Shown here one piece after another: positions 7,947 through 17,277 of a DNA stretch of 64,000 bases. Position numbers and translations under genes: made by a program. The notes under the pieces were generated by a model. It saw only the letters and a list, made by a program, of their open reading frames with translations, did no database searches and was not told the origin of the DNA. The stretch lies in contig NZ_FOBG01000003.1 in NCBI RefSeq assembly GCF_900109645.1, positions 432,020 to 496,019 of the forward strand. The letters run 5' to 3'. Positions within the stretch are counted from its first letter, which is position 1; every line of letters starts with the position of its first letter. This stretch comes from Duganella sp. CF402 (GTDB lineage Bacteria > Pseudomonadota > Gammaproteobacteria > Burkholderiales > Burkholderiaceae_D).

Positions 7947-9914
7947 TCAGCGCGGAACGAAGCTGGTTTCCTGCTCTTCCTGTTCGGTATAGCCTTTCGG
8001 TGCGACGCTGCCGAGGCGCGCCTTCAGCGATTGCGGCCGCCCTTCAAACAGCGCGGCGTAGTAAGCGGCATTCGACATCACGTTCTTGACGTAGGTGCGC
8101 GTCTCGACGTACGGAATCGATTCGATGAACACGGTGCTGTCCATCGGCTTGGTCAGCGTGGCGCGCCAGGTGCGCAGGCGTCCCGGCCCGGCGTTGTAAG
8201 CGGCGGTGGCCAGCACCTGCGAGCCATCCATATTCCCCAGCACCATGTTGAGGTAGTTGGTGCCGAGCAGGATGTTGGTGCGCACGTCGCTCAGCATATC
8301 CTGCGCGAAGTCGGCCAGGCCGATTTTCTTGGCGATCCAGCGGCCGGTGGACGGCATCACCTGCATCAGGCCCGAAGCGCCGGCGTGCGATTGCGCGTCC
8401 ATGATGAAGCGCGATTCCTGCCGTATCAGGCCGTACACCCAGGCCTTGTCGAGACCCAGCGTTTGCGTGGCGGGATGCATCACGTCGTTGTGCGGCGACG
8501 GGAAGCGCTGCGTGTAGTCGACCTGGATGCGGGTGCGCTCCGAGGTGTTGACCATGCGGTCGAGGATATTGTTCTGGCGCGCGAATTCGGCGGCGGCCAG
8601 GTGTTCGCGTTCGTTCAGGCCGCGCAAGCCCCAGTTCCACTCGCGCGTGCCTTCGAAGCGCAGGCGCATGCTGAAGAACTTCAGCGCACGCTGGAAGTTC
8701 GGGTTGGCCGCCATTGGCGCGATTTCCGCTTGTGAGAGCGGCGCGCCGGCGGGCGGGATGGTCACCAGCTTGCCGGTTTCTTCCAGCGCCAGCTGGCCGT
8801 AATAATTCGATTGATCAGAAATGCTGCGGAACAGCTGCAGCGCTTCGCCGCTCGGCTGGCTGGTGACGCCGTCGCGCCCCATCAACGAACGGCCCAGCCA
8901 ATAGATCCACGTCGGCTCGCTGCGCAGCGACGGCGGCATGGCGCGGATGGTGCTCTCCACCGTTTTCCAGTCGCCGTTGCGCAGCGCGATGCGCGCCTTC
9001 CATTGCGCCTGGTCGATCGACAACGGCGCGCCGTTGGAACGCTTCCAGTAGTCGGTGGTTTCCGGCGCCAGCGTGTAGGACGACGCCAGTGCAATCGCCG
9101 CCCAAGCCTGCTGCTGCTCATGCGCCGTCATTTTCGGTGTGGCCTTGTTCAGCGCCAGCGTCGCCAGCTTGATGCTGGTCTTGGCCAGGCGGCCCAAGGC
9201 GACAATGTAGATCTGATGTTCGACCTTGCTCGCGCCCATGCCCTTGGCGACAGCGACGGTCGGCAAATCAACCGCTTGCACGGCTTTCTTTTCCGGACCG
9301 TCCAGCAGCGCGACGATGCGGCGCGCCTGGCCGGTGGCGTTGTACTCGCCGGACAGGCGCAGTTGCGCGTACAAGTCTTCGGTGTTGAACTGGTTGTTCT
9401 GGTATAGCGTGGCGATCAGGTCGGCGCACGGCTGGCCGTAGCCATTCGGTGCGGTCAGCAAGGCGCGTGCCTCGTCCGCGACCTTCTGGCCTTTCAGGGC
9501 GCGCGAGGTCAGCGCGTAGCATTTGACCTGGGTGTCGTCGTTGAGGATGAACAGCGGATACTGCTCGTCGAAAGTGGCCCAGTCGCGCTTACGGCCCAGT
9601 TCCAGCAGCCAGTCGTTGCGCAGGCGGTCGACAATGGCCTGGCCTTCGTAGCGCTTGAAGAAATCGCGGATTTCGGACGACGAGGCATCCTTCAGGCGGG
9701 ATTTCAGCCGATAATAATCAACGTAGGATGGAATGGAGTAGTTGTTCAGGCGCGCGGCGTAGAACTCCGCTTTGGACGCATCGTCCTGGCGTACAGCGTC
9801 GCGCAGCAGCAGGAAGGAGTCGTCTTCCCTGCGGCTATCAGCGTCGTCGGCGTGGGCAAACGAGGTAAAGGCTACGACGAGGGCGCCGGCTATCCATTTC
9901 GAAGCAGAAATCAA
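7947..9914 (-). CDS. slt: Soluble-type lytic murein transglycosylase (Slt70-like)
   Basis: 655 residues. Periplasmic enzyme that cleaves peptidoglycan between MurNAc and GlcNAc to form 1,6-anhydro ends. A signal peptide (cleaved after SFAHA, near residue 22) is followed by a long alpha-helical superhelix (residues about 30-470) and a C-terminal lysozyme-like SLT domain. Catalytic Glu lies in GLIRQESRF (about residue 500), with SGLMQVMPSTG and TAAYNAGPGR further on. The start is a TTG at 9914, preceded by AAGAGAG at suitable spacing; no ATG gives a full signal peptide. It is first in the slt-gst-cca-GNAT operon and only 30 bp from the divergent cyclo-ligase gene. Confidence 0.94.
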   Translation of the reverse strand: MISASKWIAGALVVAFTSFAHADDADSRREDDSFLLLRDAVRQDDASKAEFYAARLNNYSIPSYVDYYRLKSRLKDASSSEIRDFFKRYEGQAIVDRLRNDWLLELGRKRDWATFDEQYPLFILNDDTQVKCYALTSRALKGQKVADEARALLTAPNGYGQPCADLIATLYQNNQFNTEDLYAQLRLSGEYNATGQARRIVALLDGPEKKAVQAVDLPTVAVAKGMGASKVEHQIYIVALGRLAKTSIKLATLALNKATPKMTAHEQQQAWAAIALASSYTLAPETTDYWKRSNGAPLSIDQAQWKARIALRNGDWKTVESTIRAMPPSLRSEPTWIYWLGRSLMGRDGVTSQPSGEALQLFRSISDQSNYYGQLALEETGKLVTIPPAGAPLSQAEIAPMAANPNFQRALKFFSMRLRFEGTREWNWGLRGLNEREHLAAAEFARQNNILDRMVNTSERTRIQVDYTQRFPSPHNDVMHPATQTLGLDKAWVYGLIRQESRFIMDAQSHAGASGLMQVMPSTGRWIAKKIGLADFAQDMLSDVRTNILLGTNYLNMVLGNMDGSQVLATAAYNAGPGRLRTWRATLTKPMDSTVFIESIPYVETRTYVKNVMSNAAYYAALFEGRPQSLKARLGSVAPKGYTEQEEQETSFVPR

Positions 9915-9944
9915 TGTGCAACTCTCTTAAGACTTGAATCAATT

Positions 9945-10529
9945 ATGACCAGCATGTCTAGAATACCACGCAGCGACGCCGAATCACCAGCCCGCAAGGC
10001 GGATTTAAGGAAGCAGTTGCTGGCCGCGCGGCGCGCTATCGACAGCGCCACGCGAGCGGCGTGGGACCGGGCGATCGGCGCGCAGGTGGTGGCGTGGTGG
10101 AAGGCTGCACAGCCGGCGGCGCTGGGCGTCTACTGGCCGCTGCGCGACGAGCCGGACTTGCATGCGGCATATGGGGAACTGGCGCATCTCGGCGCGCGCC
10201 TGCTGCTGCCGGTGGTGGTGCAAAAGGATGCGGCGCTGGAGTTTGCCGAGTGGCGCATCGGCGAAGCGATGGTGAAGGATGCGATGGGCGTGGCTGTGCC
10301 GGCCGACTTGCGCTTGCAGGAGGCGTATCCGCCGGCGCTGCTGGTGCCGTGTTTAGGTTTTAATGCGCAAGGCTATCGCCTGGGATACGGCGGCGGTTTC
10401 TACGACCGCACGCTGGTACGTCACCAGCCGCGCCCGCAAACACTGGGCGTTGCTTACCAGTGCTTGCAGGTGCAGTTCGACAGCGGTGGGCATGATGTGG
10501 CTTTGGACCGCATCATCACAGAGGTTTAA
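9945..10529 (+). CDS. 5-formyltetrahydrofolate cyclo-ligase
   Basis: 194 residues. Converts 5-formyl-THF to 5,10-methenyl-THF with ATP, returning a storage or inhibitory folate to the active pool. The C-terminal signature GYRLGYGGGFYDRTL (about residues 142-156) is the ATP/substrate site of the family, and KADLRKQLLAARRAI near the N terminus is the usual opening helix. The ATG at 9945 (MTSMSRIPRSD) gives a family-typical length. Its 3' end overlaps the 3' end of the convergent metF by 4 bp, so two folate genes meet tail to tail. Confidence 0.94.
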   Translation: MTSMSRIPRSDAESPARKADLRKQLLAARRAIDSATRAAWDRAIGAQVVAWWKAAQPAALGVYWPLRDEPDLHAAYGELAHLGARLLLPVVVQKDAALEFAEWRIGEAMVKDAMGVAVPADLRLQEAYPPALLVPCLGFNAQGYRLGYGGGFYDRTLVRHQPRPQTLGVAYQCLQVQFDSGGHDVALDRIITEV

Positions 10530-11353
10530 ACGAGGCGCTGCCACAGCGCGGTGGTCGCTGCGGCCTGGTTCATGCTGTAGAAGTGCAGGCCCGGTGCGCC
10601 GCCTTGCAGCAGGCGTTCGCACAAGCCGGTCACCACGTCGAGGCCAAAGGCCTTGATCGATGCGCTGTCGTCGCCGAAGCTGGCCAGCTTCAGTCGCACC
10701 CAGCGTGGAATCTCGGCGCCGCACATGTCGGAGAAGCGCATCAGCTGCGTGTAGTTCGTGATCGGCATGATGCCAGCCACGATAGGCACGTTGATGCCCA
10801 GCTTCTGCGTTTGCTCGACGAACTGGAAGTAGGCGTCGGCGTTGTAGAAGTACTGGGTGATGGCCGAGTTGGCGCCGGCTTTTACCTTGCGCTCGAACGC
10901 CAGCAGGTCGTCCTGCGGCGACTTGGCTTGCGGGTGCACTTCCGGATAGGCCGCCACTTCGATGTGGAACCAGTCGCCGGTCTCCTGGCGGATGAATTCC
11001 ACCAGCTCATTCGCATAACGGAACTCGCCGGCCGCGCCGTAGCCGCTCGGCAGGTCGCCGCGCAGTGCGACGATGCGCTTGATGTTGTGCGATTTGAATT
11101 CGGTCAGGATTTCGCGGATCGACTCGCGCGTGCCGCCCACGCAGGACAGGTGCGGCGCCGCGTCTTCGCCGGCGTTGAGGATCTCGACCACCGTGTCCAG
11201 CGTGCCGCGCTGCGTGGTGCCGCCGGCGCCGAAAGTCACGGAAAAATATTTTGGTTTGAGTTCGGACAGTTTGGCGCGCGTGACGCGCAGCTTTTCCGCA
11301 CCCTCCGCCGTCTTCGGCGGGAAGAATTCGATACTGAAGTTAGGATTGTCCAT
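10526..11353 (-). CDS. metF: 5,10-methylenetetrahydrofolate reductase
   Basis: 275 residues. Flavoprotein that reduces 5,10-methylene-THF to 5-methyl-THF, the methyl donor for methionine synthesis. Family motifs are clear: SIEFFPPKTAEG at the N terminus, SVTFGAGGTTQRGT, VALRGDLPSGYG, SAITQYFYNADAYFQF, and IVAGIMPITNYTQL. The start codon lies inside the 3' end of the upstream holin-like gene (14 bp overlap), so the two are probably co-translated. With ahcY and metK nearby, this locus groups the methionine/SAM recycling enzymes. Confidence 0.96.
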   Translation of the reverse strand: MDNPNFSIEFFPPKTAEGAEKLRVTRAKLSELKPKYFSVTFGAGGTTQRGTLDTVVEILNAGEDAAPHLSCVGGTRESIREILTEFKSHNIKRIVALRGDLPSGYGAAGEFRYANELVEFIRQETGDWFHIEVAAYPEVHPQAKSPQDDLLAFERKVKAGANSAITQYFYNADAYFQFVEQTQKLGINVPIVAGIMPITNYTQLMRFSDMCGAEIPRWVRLKLASFGDDSASIKAFGLDVVTGLCERLLQGGAPGLHFYSMNQAAATTALWQRLV

Positions 11354-11696
11354 CTGGGTTCTTCAAAAGTAAGGTCGACAAAGCCCAGGAAATCACGCTG
11401 TACAGGATTGCGCCGCCGACGGCCGACAGGAAGCTGTCGACGTGGAAGCCGTCCACCCATTGCGCCACCAGCCAGAACATGAAGCCGTTGACGATGAAGA
11501 TGAACAGGCCCAGTGACACCAGCGTCACCGGTAAGGTCAGCAGGAGCAGGACGGGACGTATCAGCGTATTGACCAGGCCCAGTACAAGAGCCGCGACGAG
11601 GGCTGCGCCTATGCTTGTGACATCGACGGAATGCATCAGGTAAGGCACTGCCAGCAAGGCAGCTGCATTGATTAACCAGGTAAGGACCAAACGCAT
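11340..11696 (-). CDS. Phage-holin-family (YvlD-like) small integral membrane protein
   Basis: 118 residues with about four hydrophobic segments (VLTWLINAAALLAVPYLM, GAALVAALVLGLVNTLI, LLLTLPVTLVSLGLFIFIV, AVGGAILYSVISWALSTLL). The signature LGLVNTLIRPVLLLLTLPVT is typical of the phage_holin_4_2 / YvlD family of chromosomal membrane proteins, whose function is not established and which are not necessarily lytic. The 3' end overlaps metF by 14 bp and the gene follows ahcY, so it sits inside the methyl-cycle cluster. Why a membrane protein is kept here is unknown. Confidence 0.82.
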   Translation of the reverse strand: MRLVLTWLINAAALLAVPYLMHSVDVTSIGAALVAALVLGLVNTLIRPVLLLLTLPVTLVSLGLFIFIVNGFMFWLVAQWVDGFHVDSFLSAVGGAILYSVISWALSTLLLKNPDGQS

Positions 11697-11711
11697 AAGA
11701 AGTCTCGCTGC

Positions 11712-11742
11712 AAAAAAGCGGGGCCCGCAAAGAGGCCCCGCC
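11712..11742 (-). terminator. Rho-independent terminator of ahcY
   Basis: Arms GCGGGGCC (11718-11725) and GGCCCCGC (11734-11741) enclose an 8-nt loop and, read leftward, are followed by six T residues. It lies just past the ahcY stop and before the holin-like gene, so the holin-metF pair needs readthrough or its own promoter. Confidence 0.85.
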
Positions 11743-11753
11743 TTCAGTGGTGA

Positions 11754-13181
<1,428 letters not shown>

Positions 13182-13211
13182 CACGCCCTCCTTTCATGTG
13201 TTGAAAAAAGT

Positions 13212-13279
13212 AACGTGAGCGCGGTTGGGGATCTCCGAGCCTGGCGAATGAACATTCGTCGCAGCGCTCCTCGGAGCGA
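13212..13279 (-). promoter_or_regulatory. SAH riboswitch (ahcY leader)
   Basis: Read leftward, the leader carries the conserved elements of the S-adenosylhomocysteine riboswitch in order: CCGAGGAGCGCTGCGAC, a variable hairpin (GAATG/CATTC), GCCAGGCTCGGAGATCC and GCGCTCACG. The segments CCGAG and CTCGG form P1, and GAGCGC with GCGCTC forms the pseudoknot-type pairing. It lies about 30 bp upstream of the ahcY ribosome-binding site and just after the metK terminator. This RNA class is established as an ON switch for ahcY in beta- and gammaproteobacteria. Confidence 0.93.
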
Positions 13280-13289
13280 GGATTTTAAC

Positions 13290-13318
13290 AAAAAAAAACG
13301 CCCCGCAGGGCGTTTTTG
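13290..13318. terminator. Terminator between metK and the ahcY leader
   Basis: Arms AACGCCC (13297-13303) and GGGCGTT (13308-13314) are flanked by A-runs on one side and T-runs on the other, so it can act in both directions. It lies 15 bp past the metK stop and separates metK from the riboswitch-controlled ahcY transcript. Confidence 0.88.
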
Positions 13319-13332
13319 TTGTAGCCGCTGGC

Positions 13333-14499
13333 TTACTTGAGGCCGGCGGCGGCGCGCAGGATGGCGGCCTTGTCGGTGCGCTCCCAGCTGAACTCAGGCT
13401 CTTCGCGGCCGAAGTGGCCGTAGGCGGCGGTCTTGGCGTAGATCGGACGCAGCAGGTCCAGCATCTGCACGATGCCTTTCGGACGCAGGTCGAAGTGCTC
13501 CTGCACCAGCTGGGCGATTTTCTCGTCCGGGATCACGCCGGTGCCTTCGGTGTACACGGTGATGTTGATCGGACGTGCCACGCCAATCGCGTACGACACC
13601 TGCACCTGGCACTGGCGCGCCAGGCCGGCCGCTACCACGTTCTTGGCCACGTAGCGTGCAGCGTAGGCTGCCGAACGGTCGACCTTGGATGGATCCTTGC
13701 CCGAGAATGCGCCGCCGCCGTGCGGCGAGGCGCCGCCGTAGGTGTCGACGATGATCTTGCGGCCGGTCAGGCCGCAGTCGCCCTGCGGGCCGCCGATGAC
13801 GAAACGGCCGGTCGGGTTGACCAGGTACTTGGTGTCCTGCAGCCATTCCTTCGGCAGCACCGGCTTGATGATTTCCTCGATGACCGCTTCTTCGATCTGC
13901 TTGTGCAGCATTTCCGGCGCGTGCTGGGTCGACAGCACCACGGTGTCCACCGCCACCGGGCGGCCGTTCACGTAGCGCAGGGTAACTTGCGACTTGGCAT
14001 CCGGACGCAGCCACGGCAGGCGGCCGTCCTTGCGCAGCTGCGACTGGCGCTCGACCAGGCGGTGCGCGTAGTGAATCGCGGCTGGCATCAGCTCGGCGGT
14101 TTCGTCGCAAGCGTAGCCGAACATCAGGCCCTGGTCGCCGGCGCCCTGGTCCAGATCGATACCGGCGCCTTCGTCCACGCCCTGGGCGATGTCCGGCGAC
14201 TGCTTGTCGTAAGCGACCAGCACGGCGCAACCACGGTAGTCGATACCGTAGTCGGTGTTGTCGTAGCCGATGCGCTTGATGGTTTCGCGCGCAACTTGAA
14301 TATAATCGACGTTGGCGTGGGTGGTGATTTCACCGGCCAGCACCACCAGACCGGTGTTGCACAGCGTTTCAGCGGCAACACGGGCTTTCGGGTCCTGGGC
14401 CAGAATCGCGTCGAGAATAGCGTCGGAAATCTGGTCAGCTACCTTGTCTGGGTGACCTTCCGAGACGGATTCAGAGGTGAAAAGATAATCATTAGACAT
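13333..14499 (-). CDS. metK: S-adenosylmethionine synthetase
   Basis: 388 residues, the usual length. Makes SAM from methionine and ATP. Motifs: ESVSEGHPDKVADQISDAI at residues 9-27 (ATP and magnesium binding), GAGDQGLMFGYA (adenine loop), and GGGAFSGKDPSKVDRSAAY (the glycine-rich P loop). The ATG at 14499 is preceded by AGGAG seven nt away; the frame extends upstream without family similarity. A terminator follows and the riboswitch-controlled ahcY lies downstream on the same strand. Confidence 0.97.
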   Translation of the reverse strand: MSNDYLFTSESVSEGHPDKVADQISDAILDAILAQDPKARVAAETLCNTGLVVLAGEITTHANVDYIQVARETIKRIGYDNTDYGIDYRGCAVLVAYDKQSPDIAQGVDEGAGIDLDQGAGDQGLMFGYACDETAELMPAAIHYAHRLVERQSQLRKDGRLPWLRPDAKSQVTLRYVNGRPVAVDTVVLSTQHAPEMLHKQIEEAVIEEIIKPVLPKEWLQDTKYLVNPTGRFVIGGPQGDCGLTGRKIIVDTYGGASPHGGGAFSGKDPSKVDRSAAYAARYVAKNVVAAGLARQCQVQVSYAIGVARPINITVYTEGTGVIPDEKIAQLVQEHFDLRPKGIVQMLDLLRPIYAKTAAYGHFGREEPEFSWERTDKAAILRAAAGLK

Positions 14500-14670
14500 C
14501 GCAAGCTCCTGATATATGGTTTGAAACGGTCGCATACCATACGGCTTGCGACGCTTTAGCGACATTTATATCCCGCTTCGCAAGTTGTCATTAACTCAGC
14601 GGCTACTACTTAACGTGGTATTTTACGCGTTCTAAAAAAAAATTGCTTCACAAACAGATCGAGATTTCCC

Positions 14671-15531
14671 ATGCTGGTAGCGCTTTTCCGTTTTCTGTCG
14701 ATTTTCCCCCTGCCTGTCCTGCACGCCGCCGGCGCCGCGCTGGGCTGGATTGTGTACTGGGCCTCGCCCTCCTACCGCCGCCGCATGCGCGACAATATGC
14801 GCCAGGCCGGCGTGGCGCAGCACCTGAACGCCGCCATCGCCGAAGCCGGCAAGAGCATCATCGAGCTGCCGTTCATATGGTGCGCCGATCCGGCCCGCGT
14901 GTCACGCCACGCCACGCTGGAAAACTGGGAACTGGTGCAGGCCGAGCTGGACGCCGGGCGCGGCATTGTGTTCATGACGCCACACTTGGGCTGCTTTGAA
15001 ATCGTGGCGCAGGAAATCGCCCTGCGCACCGAGCTGATGGTGATGTACCGTCCGCCAAAAAAAGAGGCGCTCAAGCCGCTGATCGAAGGCGCGCGCGCGC
15101 GCAAGAATTTGCTGCTGGCGCCGGCCACCATGTCGGGCGTGCGCATGCTGGCCAAGTTCCTCAAGAAAGGCCAGCCGGTCGGCGTGCTGCCGGACCAGGT
15201 GCCGCAGGAAGGCGAAGGCGTGTGGGCCACCTTCTTCGGCCGCGCCGCCTACACCATGACGCTGCCGGCCAAACTGGCCCAGCTCGGCGACGCCACCGTC
15301 ATCATCACCTACGCCGAACGCCTGCCGGGCGGGCGCGGCTATGTGGTACGCTTCGTGCCCTTCGACGGAACGCTGGACGGCGACAGTGCCGCCCAGGCGC
15401 AAGCCATCAATCACGCGATGGAGCGCCTGATCGTCCGCAGTCCGTCGCAATATTACTGGAGCTATAACCGCTACAAGGTGCCGAACGGAATTGAAGCGCC
15501 AGCAGCGGCCAAGGCTGAGGATCACGCATGA
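14671..15531 (+). CDS. LpxL/HtrB-family lysophospholipid/lipid A acyltransferase (first of two)
   Basis: 286 residues. Inner-membrane enzyme that transfers an acyl chain to the Kdo-lipid A precursor or a related lipid. An N-terminal hydrophobic anchor (LFRFLSIFPLPVLHAAGAAL) is followed by the acyltransferase catalytic motif H-x4-E in MTPHLGCFEI (about residue 108) and the second block DQVPQEGEGVWATFFG, in which other members read DQDP.G. The gene overlaps the next acyltransferase by 4 bp (ATGA), so two paralogous enzymes are made together, as expected for successive secondary acylations. Which acyl position each modifies cannot be told. Confidence 0.9.
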   Translation: MLVALFRFLSIFPLPVLHAAGAALGWIVYWASPSYRRRMRDNMRQAGVAQHLNAAIAEAGKSIIELPFIWCADPARVSRHATLENWELVQAELDAGRGIVFMTPHLGCFEIVAQEIALRTELMVMYRPPKKEALKPLIEGARARKNLLLAPATMSGVRMLAKFLKKGQPVGVLPDQVPQEGEGVWATFFGRAAYTMTLPAKLAQLGDATVIITYAERLPGGRGYVVRFVPFDGTLDGDSAAQAQAINHAMERLIVRSPSQYYWSYNRYKVPNGIEAPAAAKAEDHA

Positions 15532-16406
15532 AACTGATGTTAGGACTGATGTGGCTGCTGCACTGGCTGCCGCTACCGCTGCTGGGCCGCTTCGGCGACG
15601 CCGTCGGCAGCTTGTTGTTTGTACTGCTGCGTTCGCGCCGCCACATTGCGCTGACCAATCTGCGCCTGTGCATGCCGGAACTGACCGAGGCCGAGCGCGT
15701 CGATATAGCGCGCCGCCACTTCCAGTCGTACTCGCGCAGCGTGTGGGAGCGCGCGGTGTTGTGGTGGGCGCCGGAGTCGCGCCTGAAGCGCCTGATCACC
15801 ATCGACCCGGACGGTGAAATCCCGGTGGCGGCGATGACCGAAAAACCGACCATCCTGCTGTGCCCGCACTTCGTTTGCCTCGACGTGGCCGGCGCCGCGA
15901 TTGCGATGGAAGCCAGCGCCTCCTCGATGTACGTGACGCAGAAAAACGCCGCCTTCGACCAGGTGCTGCGCGCCGGCCGCGCGCGCTTCAAACCGGTGAA
16001 ATTGTTCACGCGCCAGGACGGCATCAAGCCCATCCTGCGGGCGCTGCGCGACAAGCTGCCCTACTTCATGCTGCCGGACATGGACTTCGGCGAGAAGGAT
16101 GCCGAGTTCGTGCCCTTCTTCGGCGTCCAGGCCGCCACCCTGACCGCCACCGCCCGCATCGCCGCCACCACCGGCGCGCAAGTGATGCCGGTGATCGCCA
16201 CTTTCCTGCCCAATTACCGTGGCTGGCGTGTGAAATTCTACCCAGTGTGGGACAATTACCCGGGCGAGGACATGGTGGCCGCCACCCGCCGCATGAACGC
16301 CTTCATTGAAGAGCGCGTCCGTGAGGCGCCGGCCGAATACTTCTGGACCCACAAACGCTTCAAGACGCGCCCGAATGGCGAGCCTTCGCTGTACAGCAAA
16401 CACTAA
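15528..16406 (+). CDS. LpxL/LpxM-family lipid A biosynthesis acyltransferase (second of two)
   Basis: 292 residues. A paralog of the preceding gene. N-terminal membrane anchor (LMWLLHWLPLPLLGRFGDAV), then SLLFVLLRSRRHIALTNLRLC, the H-x4-D motif in CPHFVCLDVAG (about residue 111), and MLPDMDFGEKDAEFVPFFG, the substrate-binding block seen in LpxL. The C terminus ends in the family motif AEYFWTHKRFKTRPNGE. The start overlaps the upstream stop. It is followed 7 bp later by dapF, so lipid A and meso-diaminopimelate synthesis share one transcript. Confidence 0.92.
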   Translation: MKLMLGLMWLLHWLPLPLLGRFGDAVGSLLFVLLRSRRHIALTNLRLCMPELTEAERVDIARRHFQSYSRSVWERAVLWWAPESRLKRLITIDPDGEIPVAAMTEKPTILLCPHFVCLDVAGAAIAMEASASSMYVTQKNAAFDQVLRAGRARFKPVKLFTRQDGIKPILRALRDKLPYFMLPDMDFGEKDAEFVPFFGVQAATLTATARIAATTGAQVMPVIATFLPNYRGWRVKFYPVWDNYPGEDMVAATRRMNAFIEERVREAPAEYFWTHKRFKTRPNGEPSLYSKH

Positions 16407-16413
16407 ACCGCCC

Positions 16414-17277
16414 ATGAAACTGAAATTCACCAAAATGCACGGCGCCGGCAATGACTTCGTCGTGATCGACGGCGTCAACCAGCACATCGACTTCACGCCA
16501 GCGCAGTGGAAGCTGCTGGGCGACCGCCGCTTCGGCGTCGGCGCCGACCAGATCCTGCTGGTCGAGAAGCCAAGCGAAGCCGGCTGCGATTTCCGCTACC
16601 GCATCTTCAACGCCGACGGCGGCGAGGTCGAGCAGTGCGGCAACGGTTCGCGTGCGTTCGTGAAGTTCGTGGCCGAAAAAGGCCTGACCGACAAGCGCAG
16701 CATCAGCGTGCAGACCAAGGCCGGCGTGATCGCGCCGCGCCTGGAAGCGGACGGCAGCATCACGGTGGACATGGGCGCGCCCATCCTCGAACCGGGCCGC
16801 GTGCCGTTCGACGCCGAAGGCTTGCAAGGTGAAAAGCAGGGCCGCGACACGCTGTGGCCGCTGGTGCTGGAACTGGGCGGCGCGCGCGAGAGCGTGCTGG
16901 TGTCGGCAGTGTCGATGGGTAATCCGCACGCGGTGCAGGTGGTGGACGATGTCGACGCCGCGCCGGTCGAGCTGACCGGCCCGCTGATCGAGCATCACGT
17001 GCGCTTCCCGAACCGCGTCAACGCTGGCTTCATGCAGATCGTCAACCGCCAGCACGTGAAACTGCGCGTGTTCGAGCGCGGCGTCGGCGAAACCCTGGCT
17101 TGCGGCACCGGCGCCTGCGCGGCGGCCGTGGCCGGCATCCGGCGCGGCTTGCTGGACAGCCCGGTGCGCATCGACGCGCGCGGCGGCCAGCTGTCGATCG
17201 CGTGGGATGGCGAAGGCCAGCCGGTCTACCTGACCGGCCCGGCCGTCACCGTGTTTGAAGGCGAAATCGAGATTTAA
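16414..17277 (+). CDS. dapF: Diaminopimelate epimerase
   Basis: 287 residues. Converts LL- to meso-diaminopimelate for lysine and peptidoglycan synthesis without a cofactor, using two cysteines. Both are present: EQCGNGSRAF (about Cys74) and LACGTGACAAAV (about Cys230). The N-terminal MHGAGNDFVVIDG is diagnostic. The ATG at 16414 gives the standard length; an earlier in-frame start would lie inside the acyltransferase gene. Its stop overlaps the stop of the convergent Sel1-repeat gene by 4 bp. Confidence 0.96.
   Translation: MKLKFTKMHGAGNDFVVIDGVNQHIDFTPAQWKLLGDRRFGVGADQILLVEKPSEAGCDFRYRIFNADGGEVEQCGNGSRAFVKFVAEKGLTDKRSISVQTKAGVIAPRLEADGSITVDMGAPILEPGRVPFDAEGLQGEKQGRDTLWPLVLELGGARESVLVSAVSMGNPHAVQVVDDVDAAPVELTGPLIEHHVRFPNRVNAGFMQIVNRQHVKLRVFERGVGETLACGTGACAAAVAGIRRGLLDSPVRIDARGGQLSIAWDGEGQPVYLTGPAVTVFEGEIEI

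Noticed and set aside
14500..14670. SAM riboswitch or other RNA element before metK
   Set aside because: The 171-bp gap has some short repeats and A-runs, but no SAM-I, SAM-II or SAM-IV type core could be matched.
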